36,415 bases of DNA from an uncultured Alphaproteobacteria bacterium (lineage in GTDB: Bacteria > Pseudomonadota > Alphaproteobacteria > RF32 > CAG-239), in contig CAMVHF010000008.1 in NCBI GenBank assembly GCA_947167235.1, positions 1 through 36,415 on the forward strand, read 5' to 3'. The notes beneath the pieces are model-generated. The model was not told where the DNA came from. It was given only the letters and a program-made list of their open reading frames with translations, and ran no database searches. Below, piece after piece: positions 9,863-18,861 of the stretch. Made by a program: the position numbers and the translations under genes. Numbering within the stretch: the stretch's first letter is position 1; the number at the start of each line of letters is the position of its first letter.

Positions 9863-11545
9863 TTAGTTGGCTTTTTTCAAAGCTTCACCCAAAGCCTCTC
9901 CGAGAGAAGAACCAGAAGCGGTGTTGGAATATTCTTCCAAAACTTTCTTTTCTTCATCTAATTCAAGAGCTTTAATAGATAAACCGATTTTAACATTCTT
10001 TTTATCTACGGAAGTGATTTTAGCTTCAACAACATCACCTTCTTTGAAGTTTTCCGGATTTTGAGAAGCTTTATCTTTAGAAAGATCAGCTTTCTTGATA
10101 ACGGCGGTTAAACCTTCAACATCAACGGTAACACCTTTGTCGTCGGTAGATTTAACGATAGCTTTAACAACTTCGCCTTTTTTCAAGTTAGCCAAAGCTT
10201 GAGAAACATTGTCTTCGGACAATTGTTTGATGCCCAAGCTGATACGTTCTTTTTCAACATCAACATCGATGATTTTAGCTTCGATTTCTTGGCCTTTAGA
10301 ATAATCTTTAACAGCTTCTTCGCCGGATTTTTCCCAAGAAATATCAGACAAGTGAATCATACCGTCGATTTCATCTGTCAAACCGATAAACAAACCGAAT
10401 TCGGTAATGTTTTTAATTTTACCGGTAATAACGGATCCGACCGGATGTTCTTCGATGTAAGCGGCCCATGGGTTAGGCATACATTGCTTAATACCGAGGC
10501 TGATACGTCTCTTATCACCGTCTACTTCGAGAACGCGAACGGTAACTTCTTCAGAAGTAGAAACGATCTTACCCGGATGAACATTTTTACGAGTCCAGCT
10601 CATTTCGGAAACGTGTACCAAACCTTCGATACCGTCTTCCAATTCAACAAACGCACCGTAATCGGTAATGTTGGTAACTTTACCTTTGTAAACTTCACCG
10701 ACTTTATATTTATCGGCAACAGCTTGCCACGGATCGTTTTCAAGTTGTTTCATACCCAAGCTGATACGTTGTGTATCTTCATTAAAGCGAATGACTTGAA
10801 CTTTGATTGTTTGACCTACTGTCAAAACTTCGGCCGGATGGTTAATACGTTTCCAAGAAATATCGGTAACGTGTAACAAACCGTCAACACCACCCAAATC
10901 AACGAATGCGCCGTAATCTGTGATGTTTTTAACAACACCGTCCAGAATAGCACCTTCTTTAATGCCGTCGATTAATTCGGCACGAGCTTCGGCTCTGGTT
11001 TCTTCCAAAACGATACGGCGAGAAACAACGATGTTGCCTCTTACTTTATCCATTTTCAAAATTTGGAACGGTTGAGAAATACCCATCAACGGAGAAATAT
11101 CTCTGATCGGACGAATATCGATTTGAGACCCCGGTAAGAAAGCGATGGCACCGTTCAAATCAACGGTGAAGCCGCCCTTAACGCGACCGAAAATAACACC
11201 GTTAACACGTTCGCCGGCATTCATAGATTTCTCTAAGTCGGCCCAAACTTCTTCACGGCGGGCTTTTTCGCGAGACAATACGATATTACCGTCTTTGTCT
11301 TCATAGCGATCAACCAAAACTTCAACAACATCACCGACTTTCAATTCAGCATTGGTGCCGAATTCGCGAACCGGAATATTGCCTTCGGATTTCAAACCGA
11401 CATCAACGGTAACGAAATCCGGTGTAACTTTAACGATAGTACCTTTAACGACACTGCCGAGAATACCTTTATCACCGAATTGTTCATTTAACAAATCAGC
11501 AAAGTTTTCTGTCATTTCCGGCATTGTAAATTCTGTATTAGACAT
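9863..11545 (-). CDS. rpsA: 30S ribosomal protein S1
   Basis: 560 aa with multiple S1 domains (ITDYGAFVDLGGVDGLLHVTDISWKRINHP, ITDYGAFVELEDGIEGLVHVSEMSW). Confidence 0.98.
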   Translation of the reverse strand: MSNTEFTMPEMTENFADLLNEQFGDKGILGSVVKGTIVKVTPDFVTVDVGLKSEGNIPVREFGTNAELKVGDVVEVLVDRYEDKDGNIVLSREKARREEVWADLEKSMNAGERVNGVIFGRVKGGFTVDLNGAIAFLPGSQIDIRPIRDISPLMGISQPFQILKMDKVRGNIVVSRRIVLEETRAEARAELIDGIKEGAILDGVVKNITDYGAFVDLGGVDGLLHVTDISWKRINHPAEVLTVGQTIKVQVIRFNEDTQRISLGMKQLENDPWQAVADKYKVGEVYKGKVTNITDYGAFVELEDGIEGLVHVSEMSWTRKNVHPGKIVSTSEEVTVRVLEVDGDKRRISLGIKQCMPNPWAAYIEEHPVGSVITGKIKNITEFGLFIGLTDEIDGMIHLSDISWEKSGEEAVKDYSKGQEIEAKIIDVDVEKERISLGIKQLSEDNVSQALANLKKGEVVKAIVKSTDDKGVTVDVEGLTAVIKKADLSKDKASQNPENFKEGDVVEAKITSVDKKNVKIGLSIKALELDEEKKVLEEYSNTASGSSLGEALGEALKKAN

Positions 11546-11648
11546 ATAAATTTAATTTTCAAAAAATGCCAACCCGATAGATTGGGCGGACTTGTGCGAG
11601 GTTACAAAAAACAGCTGCAAAAAGCGCACCCTTTAAGCAACTGCATTC

Positions 11649-11686
11649 GTTATAACCGAAAAATATTATTTTTCAAGCATTTTTTT
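11649..11686 (-). promoter_or_regulatory. Putative rpsA promoter
   Basis: Minus strand AAAAAAATGCTTGAAA - 16 nt - TATAAC. Confidence 0.6.
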
Positions 11687-11979
11687 GCATCAAGCCGCCT
11701 ATTTTTGATAAAAAGACTGTATTGAATAATTTTTTTGAAAATCTTTCGCAATTATCATCCTAAACGAATGTGAAATATCCAGCAATACCAAATTTGCTTA
11801 TTTTTAACTTCTTGGTATCAAGAACCAGAGGTTGATATATATGCAAACAAATACTTACATTTAATAAATAATATCATATATTTATTTTAACTGGATACAT
11901 TGACAGTATCTATAATGAATTTCTTCATTGTTGCTTTAACTTCGGCATTAAATATAAATTATGAAATAATAATTTATTT

Positions 11980-12477
11980 CTATTTTGCCAACCAAAAATC
12001 TGCAATCATTTCAGCAGTACGGTTGTATATATCTCCCGGACAATATGCACACGGCTTTGTTCCTCCTCTAGATACGCCACTGAAAACGACTTCCTTAGTG
12101 TTTAAATCTGTTATTTCCACAAACACTTCATAATATTTAGTACCTATATTTGTCGGACATGAATAATCCCTCTGATATTCATAATTGGTACTAAGATAAT
12201 AACGTCCATCAACCTCGTTATAAAATTGTTTTTTAGAATGTATAGTATTTTTATCTATTGTCTCTTTTTTTTCTATGGTTTCTGTTTCTGCATATTTAAG
12301 AACTTTAATGCCGTGTTTATGTAATGCAGCACGCAACTTACTATTATTTAGCGAATTATCTTCAAAAATCAAAATTTTATTTTCAGGCTTAAAATCAGGT
12401 TCGGCAAGTAGTATTTCCGTTCCATTATAACAGCATCCACTAAGTAAACAAGTAAAAGCAAATATTATTTTTTTCAT
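11980..12477 (-). CDS. Hypothetical lipoprotein
   Basis: MKKIIFAFTCLLSGCCYNG lipobox (LLSGC); RBS ggagatgcc; upstream TTGCAA-17-TATACT on the minus strand. Confidence 0.75.
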   Translation of the reverse strand: MKKIIFAFTCLLSGCCYNGTEILLAEPDFKPENKILIFEDNSLNNSKLRAALHKHGIKVLKYAETETIEKKETIDKNTIHSKKQFYNEVDGRYYLSTNYEYQRDYSCPTNIGTKYYEVFVEITDLNTKEVVFSGVSRGGTKPCAYCPGDIYNRTAEMIADFWLAK

Positions 12478-12645
12478 TTGGCATCTCCAATGTCTGAACA
12501 AAAACAGCATGTTCGCAATTTTAATAGAGTATAATATTTTTACCTTTTTATTGCAATACAAATTTATTTTAACAAAAGTAACAAAGAAAACTGGATGCTA
12601 TTCGAACTTAACTTGTTGATTGTGTTAGCTTCTTGATAAAATTAG

Positions 12646-12690
12646 TTCGAAGATTATCCGGTGTAAGGTATTATGCGCCTAATCTTCGAA
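12646..12690 (+). promoter_or_regulatory. Hairpin enclosing the start codon of a small ORF
   Basis: TTCGAAGATTA (12646-12656) / TAATCTTCGAA (12680-12690), 11-bp perfect inverted repeat; loop holds AAGG and ATG. Confidence 0.6.
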
Positions 12691-12753
12691 TATGATTGGC
12701 AAAATTACAATGGAGATTTGTCATTAGAAGTTAAATATCCAAAAGACTGGTAA
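12673..12753 (+). CDS. Possible 26-aa small protein MRLIFEYDWQNYNGDLSLEVKYPKDW
   Basis: ATG preceded by AAGG; followed at once by a strong hairpin/terminator; could also be a gene remnant. Confidence 0.4.
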   Translation: MRLIFEYDWQNYNGDLSLEVKYPKDW

Positions 12754-12759
12754 TCAGAT

Positions 12760-12799
12760 AAAAAGAGCAAGGGAATGTAAAAAAACTCTTGCTCTTTTT
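12760..12799 (+). terminator. Intrinsic terminator
   Basis: AAAAAGAGCAAG / CTTGCTCTTTTT, 12-bp perfect stem with terminal T run. Confidence 0.8.
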
Positions 12800-12849
12800 A
12801 AAACCTTAATGTATTATTAATTAAATACAACCTGTAATTAGTTAATACT

Positions 12850-13206
12850 ATGATGCAAAATATTTTAGAATTGATAAGAAAAAACAAAAAACATGTATTC
12901 ACACAGACTGTTTCTTTGTATATTTATGTATTGTATATACGCATTATTTATTTATCTTGCAAAGATATCAATACACAAATTAACAACGATTATTACAGCT
13001 ATTTACTTAATAAAAAGCAATGGCTGTTTGATAACTCTTTCATCCTTATAGATATATTTACCATACCACTTTTTTCCATCATTATCCTAACATCGTTATA
13101 TGCGTTATACAGAAAGAGCCGTTATTTTTATGTGATTCTATTGGCTCCTATATTTTTAGGGTTAGGCGTAATGGTCTTGACACCACTGTATGTATTATCA
13201 AATTAA
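12850..13206 (+). CDS. Small integral membrane protein, unknown function
   Basis: 118 aa with several hydrophobic segments; no clear RBS. Confidence 0.55.
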   Translation: MMQNILELIRKNKKHVFTQTVSLYIYVLYIRIIYLSCKDINTQINNDYYSYLLNKKQWLFDNSFILIDIFTIPLFSIIILTSLYALYRKSRYFYVILLAPIFLGLGVMVLTPLYVLSN

Positions 13207-13216
13207 AGAGGAACTG

Positions 13217-13573
13217 ATGTTTATAAAAAATTTACCTGTTAAAATTTGGATGAAGCGTGAAAAGATTATTATCTTATGTTGTTTTTGGAGTGTGCTTTGT
13301 TTTAACATTTTGAATGTGCTTGCGGCCATATATTCTTTATTTACCTATGATGGAGGAACTAATGATCCTAAAACATATTATGAAATAAAAACGATTATAG
13401 TTGCTCAAAAAACATTTCAGAAAAATATATTTGAGCATTTGTGTTATGGCTTGTTTTTCTGTTTTCCGCTTATATGGAGTTATTTTTTTACCAAACACAT
13501 TAATATTAATGCTATACTAATACAGTTATTGCCGTTTTTAATTGTGCTGGGAATTGCGCTATTCGGTATATAA
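13217..13573 (+). CDS. Small integral membrane protein, unknown function
   Basis: Start ATG 13217 after agagg; hydrophobic segments; immediately downstream of the previous ORF. Confidence 0.6.
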   Translation: MFIKNLPVKIWMKREKIIILCCFWSVLCFNILNVLAAIYSLFTYDGGTNDPKTYYEIKTIIVAQKTFQKNIFEHLCYGLFFCFPLIWSYFFTKHININAILIQLLPFLIVLGIALFGI

Positions 13574-13643
13574 AAGCAGTTCGGTCAAAAATGATTTCAT
13601 TTCATCATTTTTGACCGACAAAAACGTCTGTAATTTTTCTTAC

Positions 13644-14138
13644 TTATTCTTTTATAAATCTTTTTGCCATTTCCAAATCGGCGACAAAATCTTCCAGTTC
13701 CTGTTCGTGCTCGAGTTCTTCTTTTAAGATTTTTTCGGCAATACGGAAAGTTTCATAATCGTGTCCGTCGGTTTCGATGCACAATCCTTCATAACGACCG
13801 ATGGCACATCGCTCGGAATCTAAATTATCATGCAACAAAGACGCCACGTCAAAATTATCCGGCGCCAGATACTTGCAGTGTGCCTTAGCCTCCCATTCCG
13901 ACGGTCGAATGAGCGGTGTACCGCCGAGCTGAATAATACGATCTGCCAACCAACCGGCATGTTTTAATTCTTCATTGGCATGCTCAATAAATTCGCCAAC
14001 CAAATCCGAACGCTGCAACCCGATGGCAACTTTTGAACCGAGCCAATATTGATAAAAAGCCAACCATTCCTCAGCATACGCTTCATTTAAGGTATTGATT
14101 AAACTTTCCAAATCGATTTTCACAATTTTTTTTGCCAT
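13644..14138 (-). CDS. Ferritin-like / bacterioferritin-type diiron protein
   Basis: Four-helix-type sequence with EEW, EHANEELKHAGWLADRI, DLDSE..and EELEHEQELEDF carboxylate/His motifs; MAKKIVK start likely. Confidence 0.85.
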   Translation of the reverse strand: MAKKIVKIDLESLINTLNEAYAEEWLAFYQYWLGSKVAIGLQRSDLVGEFIEHANEELKHAGWLADRIIQLGGTPLIRPSEWEAKAHCKYLAPDNFDVASLLHDNLDSERCAIGRYEGLCIETDGHDYETFRIAEKILKEELEHEQELEDFVADLEMAKRFIKE

Positions 14139-14169
14139 TTCGCCCATATTTTTTCTCCTTATATATCAA

Positions 14170-14691
14170 TTAATGAACTGTTGTCGAATGTGAATGACCG
14201 TCTTTTTCGGTATGATGCTTGCGGCACCCGTTACAGCAGCAATCATCGCTTTCAAACAATGCATCGTGCACATCCTCGGCCGCTTCTTTAGTGATTGTCC
14301 AAGCATCGGCGCCCATTTCTTTGGTGGTATGCCATACTTTGGCCGAACCCTCTTTTGTTACCGTCCATGCCTCACTGCCGAATTCTTTGGTTTTATCCCA
14401 AGCCTTAGCCGTTCCGTCTTTGGTCGCCGTCCACACATCTTCACTCATATTTTTAGTCTTATTCCATATATGAGCGGATGTCTCTTTACCGGATTTCACG
14501 GATGAAACGGGAACTTCTTGTACATCATCCGTATTTTGCATATTTTCGTCAGACATATTTTCCTCTCCCTCTGTTAATTGATTACTTTGCAAAGCCTCGG
14601 CATTGGAAGCATCGGCAACCGCAACCTGATAAATGCAAAAACAAATCATTGCCGTAAAAGCCGTTACCGATACAAAAGCCGATTGTTGCAT
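14170..14691 (-). CDS. Membrane-anchored Trp/Thr-Lys repeat protein with Cys/His-rich C-terminus
   Basis: ATG 14691 after gaggaaaaa; N-terminal hydrophobic segment; three 22-aa repeats; tail DDCCCNGCRKHHTEKDGHSHSTTVH. Confidence 0.8.
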   Translation of the reverse strand: MQQSAFVSVTAFTAMICFCIYQVAVADASNAEALQSNQLTEGEENMSDENMQNTDDVQEVPVSSVKSGKETSAHIWNKTKNMSEDVWTATKDGTAKAWDKTKEFGSEAWTVTKEGSAKVWHTTKEMGADAWTITKEAAEDVHDALFESDDCCCNGCRKHHTEKDGHSHSTTVH

Positions 14692-14783
14692 TTTTTCCTC
14701 ACTGTTATTGGTTATCACCGATTGACATAATCAATCGAAACATGATTAACAATACAACTTTGGAATAATAAGCGCATAAAAGC

Positions 14784-14813
14784 AAAGACCGCCCTTTTAT
14801 AAGGGCGGTCTTT
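14784..14813. terminator. Intrinsic terminator hairpin
   Basis: AAAGACCGCCCTT-TTAT-AAGGGCGGTCTTT, 13-bp perfect stem. Confidence 0.8.
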
Positions 14814-14833
14814 ACAGACAATAGTCTTTCGGA

Positions 14834-15763
14834 TTATTGAACACATTTCGGATTGGACAACAACCAGAAACGCACTAACCAATTAGAATGGTTCCACAAA
14901 AATTCGGAACACTCACGAACCTCAAGATGAGCATAAGCTTTTTCTTTGAGATACTTCTTGGTCGACTTGCTTCTGCTTTGCTTCCACAAATCTTCCCAGT
15001 TGACTTCCTGCGGATAATTTTCCAAAAATGCCGGATAAAAACTGTGATGTTCCTTGAACACGTCAAAAGCTCCAAGTTTCAGCAGCTCATCTTTGTATCC
15101 GCTTTTGAATACTTCTTCGATGAAGCCCTTATCCACGCAATACTTGATTATATCCGTAACAGGTTCCAAGCCGCCGAGTGTCAGAAATTTCATCAACCAA
15201 TTCACGGCACCATGATCAACCAGATATTTCCATCCTTTTTCCGACAGCAGAAAAGCGCCGTAATAGCCTTTACCGAACACAAGAGGTGCATACTTATCAA
15301 AATTAAGCTCCAATAAAGCTTGATAAGCCGCAACGTTATCTTGAGCGGATAAAATACCATACGGATCGGAAGCATTCTGAGCCACAAGCGTAAACTCTTT
15401 TCGTTCACACAGAGTATTCCACAACCCAAGCTTAACGCAAACATCATTTTCGGGATAATCCTTTGGCAGATTTCCTTCAAACTCCGGCAGAACATCCGTC
15501 AGCTCATCAACAGCAAAGAAGCTTTGCATCCATTTGACAACGCCATCACTTTCGATATTTGTCGCTTCAATCAGAACACGTTTAATATCCTTCTTGTCAT
15601 ACTTCAACACAACCATGCTCGTCAGCATGAAAGCCGTCAGAGGCATACCGCTTTTGAGCAATTCCAGAAACGTCTGTAAATCGTTCCTTTCCAGACAGTT
15701 CAAGGCCAGCAGCTCATTTTGTTGCGTTGAATTCAATTCCAGAATTTTTTTGTAGTTCTCCAT
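14834..15763 (-). CDS. Hypothetical protein, likely alpha-helical solenoid
   Basis: About 309 aa, Leu-rich helical pattern; no family recognised. Confidence 0.75.
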   Translation of the reverse strand: MENYKKILELNSTQQNELLALNCLERNDLQTFLELLKSGMPLTAFMLTSMVVLKYDKKDIKRVLIEATNIESDGVVKWMQSFFAVDELTDVLPEFEGNLPKDYPENDVCVKLGLWNTLCERKEFTLVAQNASDPYGILSAQDNVAAYQALLELNFDKYAPLVFGKGYYGAFLLSEKGWKYLVDHGAVNWLMKFLTLGGLEPVTDIIKYCVDKGFIEEVFKSGYKDELLKLGAFDVFKEHHSFYPAFLENYPQEVNWEDLWKQSRSKSTKKYLKEKAYAHLEVRECSEFLWNHSNWLVRFWLLSNPKCVQ

Positions 15764-15929
15764 ACGCAATAATTATTTAATGTTAATAATAGTCTTAATA
15801 GCAATCAGTAAGAAATAAGATACTTTTTTTAACTTTTTTTGTCAATAATTTTTTGTTTTTTAATATTAACCGTATCTTCAATATTTATTGCTAAATATTA
15901 TGTATTAATCATCAACAACGGAGACTGAA

Positions 15930-16967
15930 GTGTTTAGTATTTCTGAGTTTATTCGCGTTAACCGATTTTATTTTATTTGGACGGCATTTCTGGGAATTTT
16001 ATATATGTTCCGCAGTATGTTCGGTTTGGTATTTATGACATTTATCATGTGCTTTATCTTTGCCGGACTTGCGCACAAATTAAGACGCAAATTTCACTGG
16101 AACCGCCGAGTTATCGTTGTCTGTATTTATACGTTGTTTTTATCTTGCGAAATTGCATTTTTAGCCTTCGTTCCGCGCGAGTTATTGTCTGAAACAATCA
16201 GTTTTACCGAGCAACTTCCGAAAAGTATTAATTCACTCAGATCTTGGGTAGACACGACTTTTGCCGACAATGATTTTGCACAGCCTGTTATTCAACAAAT
16301 AGAAACCGGCATATCTCCGGAAAAAACGGTTATTCAGGCTTGGAACATTCTGCGCGGTGTTTTGGAAAAAGGTTTACATTATATCGGTTGGTTTTTCTTG
16401 GCAATGTTGTTTAGTTTTCTTATATTGCTTGATTTACCGGAACTCTCACTCGGTACGCGCCGCCTGCGTTATACCAAGTTGGCCGAAACTTACAAAGAAA
16501 CAGCCGACAGTATTATTTTATTTGCCAATGTTGTCGGCGAAAATTTCCGCGCTCAATTAATAATATCGGCCATTAACACGACCTTAACGGCAATCGGCTT
16601 ATATTTATTGGGTGTTAAAGCCGTTGCCTTGTTATGTACTATTGTATTTATCTGCGGACTGATTCCGGTTTTAGGAATGATTATATCGTCAGTACCGATT
16701 GTCTTAACGGCTGTCAATACAGGCGGCATCAGTTTAGGTTTATGGGCTTTACTGATGATTATTTTAATCCATATGCTCGAAGCTTACGTTTTAAATCCGC
16801 GCATTGTATCATCGGTTATGCACATTAATCCGGTTATGACACTCATCATCTTGTACATTGCCCATGCTCTTTTAGGTATATGGGGTATGCTGCTCGGTGT
16901 ACCGGTTACGGTATATTTTTATCGCAAAATCAGTATTTCTAGTGCCAAAGCTGAAAAGAGCAATTAG
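15930..16967 (+). CDS. AI-2E family transporter
   Basis: 345 aa, GTG start; multiple TM segments; C-terminal GLIPVLGMIISSVPIVLTAV, LEAYVLNPRIVSSVMHINPVMTLIILYIAHALLGIWGMLLGVPV. Confidence 0.88.
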   Translation: MFSISEFIRVNRFYFIWTAFLGILYMFRSMFGLVFMTFIMCFIFAGLAHKLRRKFHWNRRVIVVCIYTLFLSCEIAFLAFVPRELLSETISFTEQLPKSINSLRSWVDTTFADNDFAQPVIQQIETGISPEKTVIQAWNILRGVLEKGLHYIGWFFLAMLFSFLILLDLPELSLGTRRLRYTKLAETYKETADSIILFANVVGENFRAQLIISAINTTLTAIGLYLLGVKAVALLCTIVFICGLIPVLGMIISSVPIVLTAVNTGGISLGLWALLMIILIHMLEAYVLNPRIVSSVMHINPVMTLIILYIAHALLGIWGMLLGVPVTVYFYRKISISSAKAEKSN

Positions 16968-16968
16968 T

Positions 16969-17601
16969 ATGTCGTACTGCAATTGGGGAAACACTTCGGA
17001 GGCTAACCTCAAATATCACGATGAGGAATGGGGAATTCCGGTTCATGATGACCGCAAACAATTTGAATTCTTGATGATGGAAGTTATGCAATGCGGTTTG
17101 AATTGGAATATGATGATAAATAAACGCGACACATTCCGCCGGTGCTTTGATAATTTCGACTACAATAAAATCGCCGCTTATACCGAAAATGATATTGACC
17201 GCATTATGAATACGCCAAATATGATTAAAAGTCCGCGCAAAATCGCAGCCATTATTCACAATGCCCGTTGCTTTCAAAAAATTTGCCATGAATTCGGCAG
17301 TTTTTGCGATTATTTATGGCAGTACAGCAACGGTAAAACCATTTGCTATGACAAACACGGTTACGGTTTTATACCGGTCAGTAACGGTTTATCCGATGCT
17401 ATTTCAAAAGATTTGAAAAAACGCGGTTTTAAGTATTTGGGAACAATTACCGTTTATTCGCACTTGCAAGCCTGCGGCCTCATCAATGACCACGGCTCGG
17501 ACTGTCCGCGTTATGCTTATATTAATGCACATTTTCCGACGGTTCGTAAACGCCGCGATAAAGAGAAAAACGTGCAGAATTTTAATCTGTCCGCCAAATA
17601 A
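16969..17601 (+). CDS. tag: DNA-3-methyladenine glycosylase I
   Basis: CNWGN, YHDEEWGIPVHDDRKQFEFLMMEVMQCGLNW, SPRKIAAIIHNARCF, HGSDCPRY; start ATG 16969. Confidence 0.9.
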   Translation: MSYCNWGNTSEANLKYHDEEWGIPVHDDRKQFEFLMMEVMQCGLNWNMMINKRDTFRRCFDNFDYNKIAAYTENDIDRIMNTPNMIKSPRKIAAIIHNARCFQKICHEFGSFCDYLWQYSNGKTICYDKHGYGFIPVSNGLSDAISKDLKKRGFKYLGTITVYSHLQACGLINDHGSDCPRYAYINAHFPTVRKRRDKEKNVQNFNLSAK

Positions 17602-17603
17602 CC

Positions 17604-18725
17604 TTATTGTTTTTGCAAATTAATAATCACAAATTCCGACTTAGTTCCGGTCTTAAATTTAATCGCCCAGTCGGATATCCCCGAAGTAACGATAAAATCC
17701 GTTTTACCATGCCGTTCATAGCCGTATATGGCATCATTGGCACCGATCCACTTACCGACATAGTTAAACGGAAACAACTGCCCGCCGTGCGTATGTCCTG
17801 AAACGACTAAATCAGCTTCGGCTTCAGCTTGATTTTTATAATCCGTCGGCTGGTGATCTAACACCAAAACATATTTATTTTTATCTAACCCTTGCGTTAA
17901 TTCATCCATACTTTTACGTTGTCCGCCCTGCTCTTTTTCGACCGAAAAATCACGCCGACCGATTACATAAAGCATATCATTAATCAACGCTGTTTCATCG
18001 CGCAAAACCTTGACACCGTTTTTCTCTAACTCGGCTATCAACTCACCGCTGGCAAACCCTCGTCGTTCGGCACCGTAATAGCCTTTATCGTGATTACCGA
18101 ACACAAAATATACACCGTATTTGGTCTGTAAGGTACCGAGTACTTTACTAGAATCAATCATATTTTTCAGCGTCGTATCATCATCGACAAAGTCGCCAAC
18201 AATCACAACCATATCCGGCTTCTGCTTTTGAATTTTTGCAATATGCTCAGCAAAACCGTCGGCATCAAAAGTCGTTCCGATGTGTGAATCGGCAAACATG
18301 GCAATTTTAATATTTTCAATATTTTTATTTGTTGTCAAAACATAATCCGTCTGCCATACATGATGATCAAGATACCAGCCGTAAGACAATGCGGCAACAC
18401 TTAATACCAATGCGGTACCGCCGGCATAATAACACTTAAAAGTGCGGTGACATATTTTTTGCCCTAACCCAAAGCACAAATCCGAAACCATCCAAATCAT
18501 CGCAAAATAAACGGCACATACAATCGCATTCATAAAATGCATTGCCATCCCGATAAGCGCAAAAATTCCGAACACGGTTATCCCGCAAATCATAGCCTGA
18601 CGCTTCGGATTATCGCCGGTCAACTTTAAGATGCAGCCGAATTTAATCATGCGACCGCACAAATACACAAGTGCCATTCCGGTTATCACCAATGTTACCC
18701 ACATAATGATAAGCCACATTGTCAT
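17604..18725 (-). CDS. Membrane metallophosphoesterase (YkuE-like)
   Basis: N-terminal TM helices; DSHIG, GDFVDDDT, GNHD, SGHTHGGQLFPFN. Confidence 0.92.
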   Translation of the reverse strand: MTMWLIIMWVTLVITGMALVYLCGRMIKFGCILKLTGDNPKRQAMICGITVFGIFALIGMAMHFMNAIVCAVYFAMIWMVSDLCFGLGQKICHRTFKCYYAGGTALVLSVAALSYGWYLDHHVWQTDYVLTTNKNIENIKIAMFADSHIGTTFDADGFAEHIAKIQKQKPDMVVIVGDFVDDDTTLKNMIDSSKVLGTLQTKYGVYFVFGNHDKGYYGAERRGFASGELIAELEKNGVKVLRDETALINDMLYVIGRRDFSVEKEQGGQRKSMDELTQGLDKNKYVLVLDHQPTDYKNQAEAEADLVVSGHTHGGQLFPFNYVGKWIGANDAIYGYERHGKTDFIVTSGISDWAIKFKTGTKSEFVIINLQKQ

Positions 18726-18861
18726 AACATATTTTCCTTTTCATGCAATTAATTATTCTTTACAACATTGTCACTTTAAACATTAGACTTCACTCTAAGT
18801 CAAGACTTTTTTTTCTTTACATGCACCCGACATTATAATACGTTATATAAAAAGGAGAAAG

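Noticed and set aside
10199-10876. 225-aa plus ORF
   Set aside because: Antisense to rpsA, repetitive because of S1 repeats; shadow ORF
12595-12660. Possible tRNA T-arm (GTTCGAA)
   Set aside because: No acceptor, anticodon or D arm can be built; TTCGAA copies are explained by the hairpin
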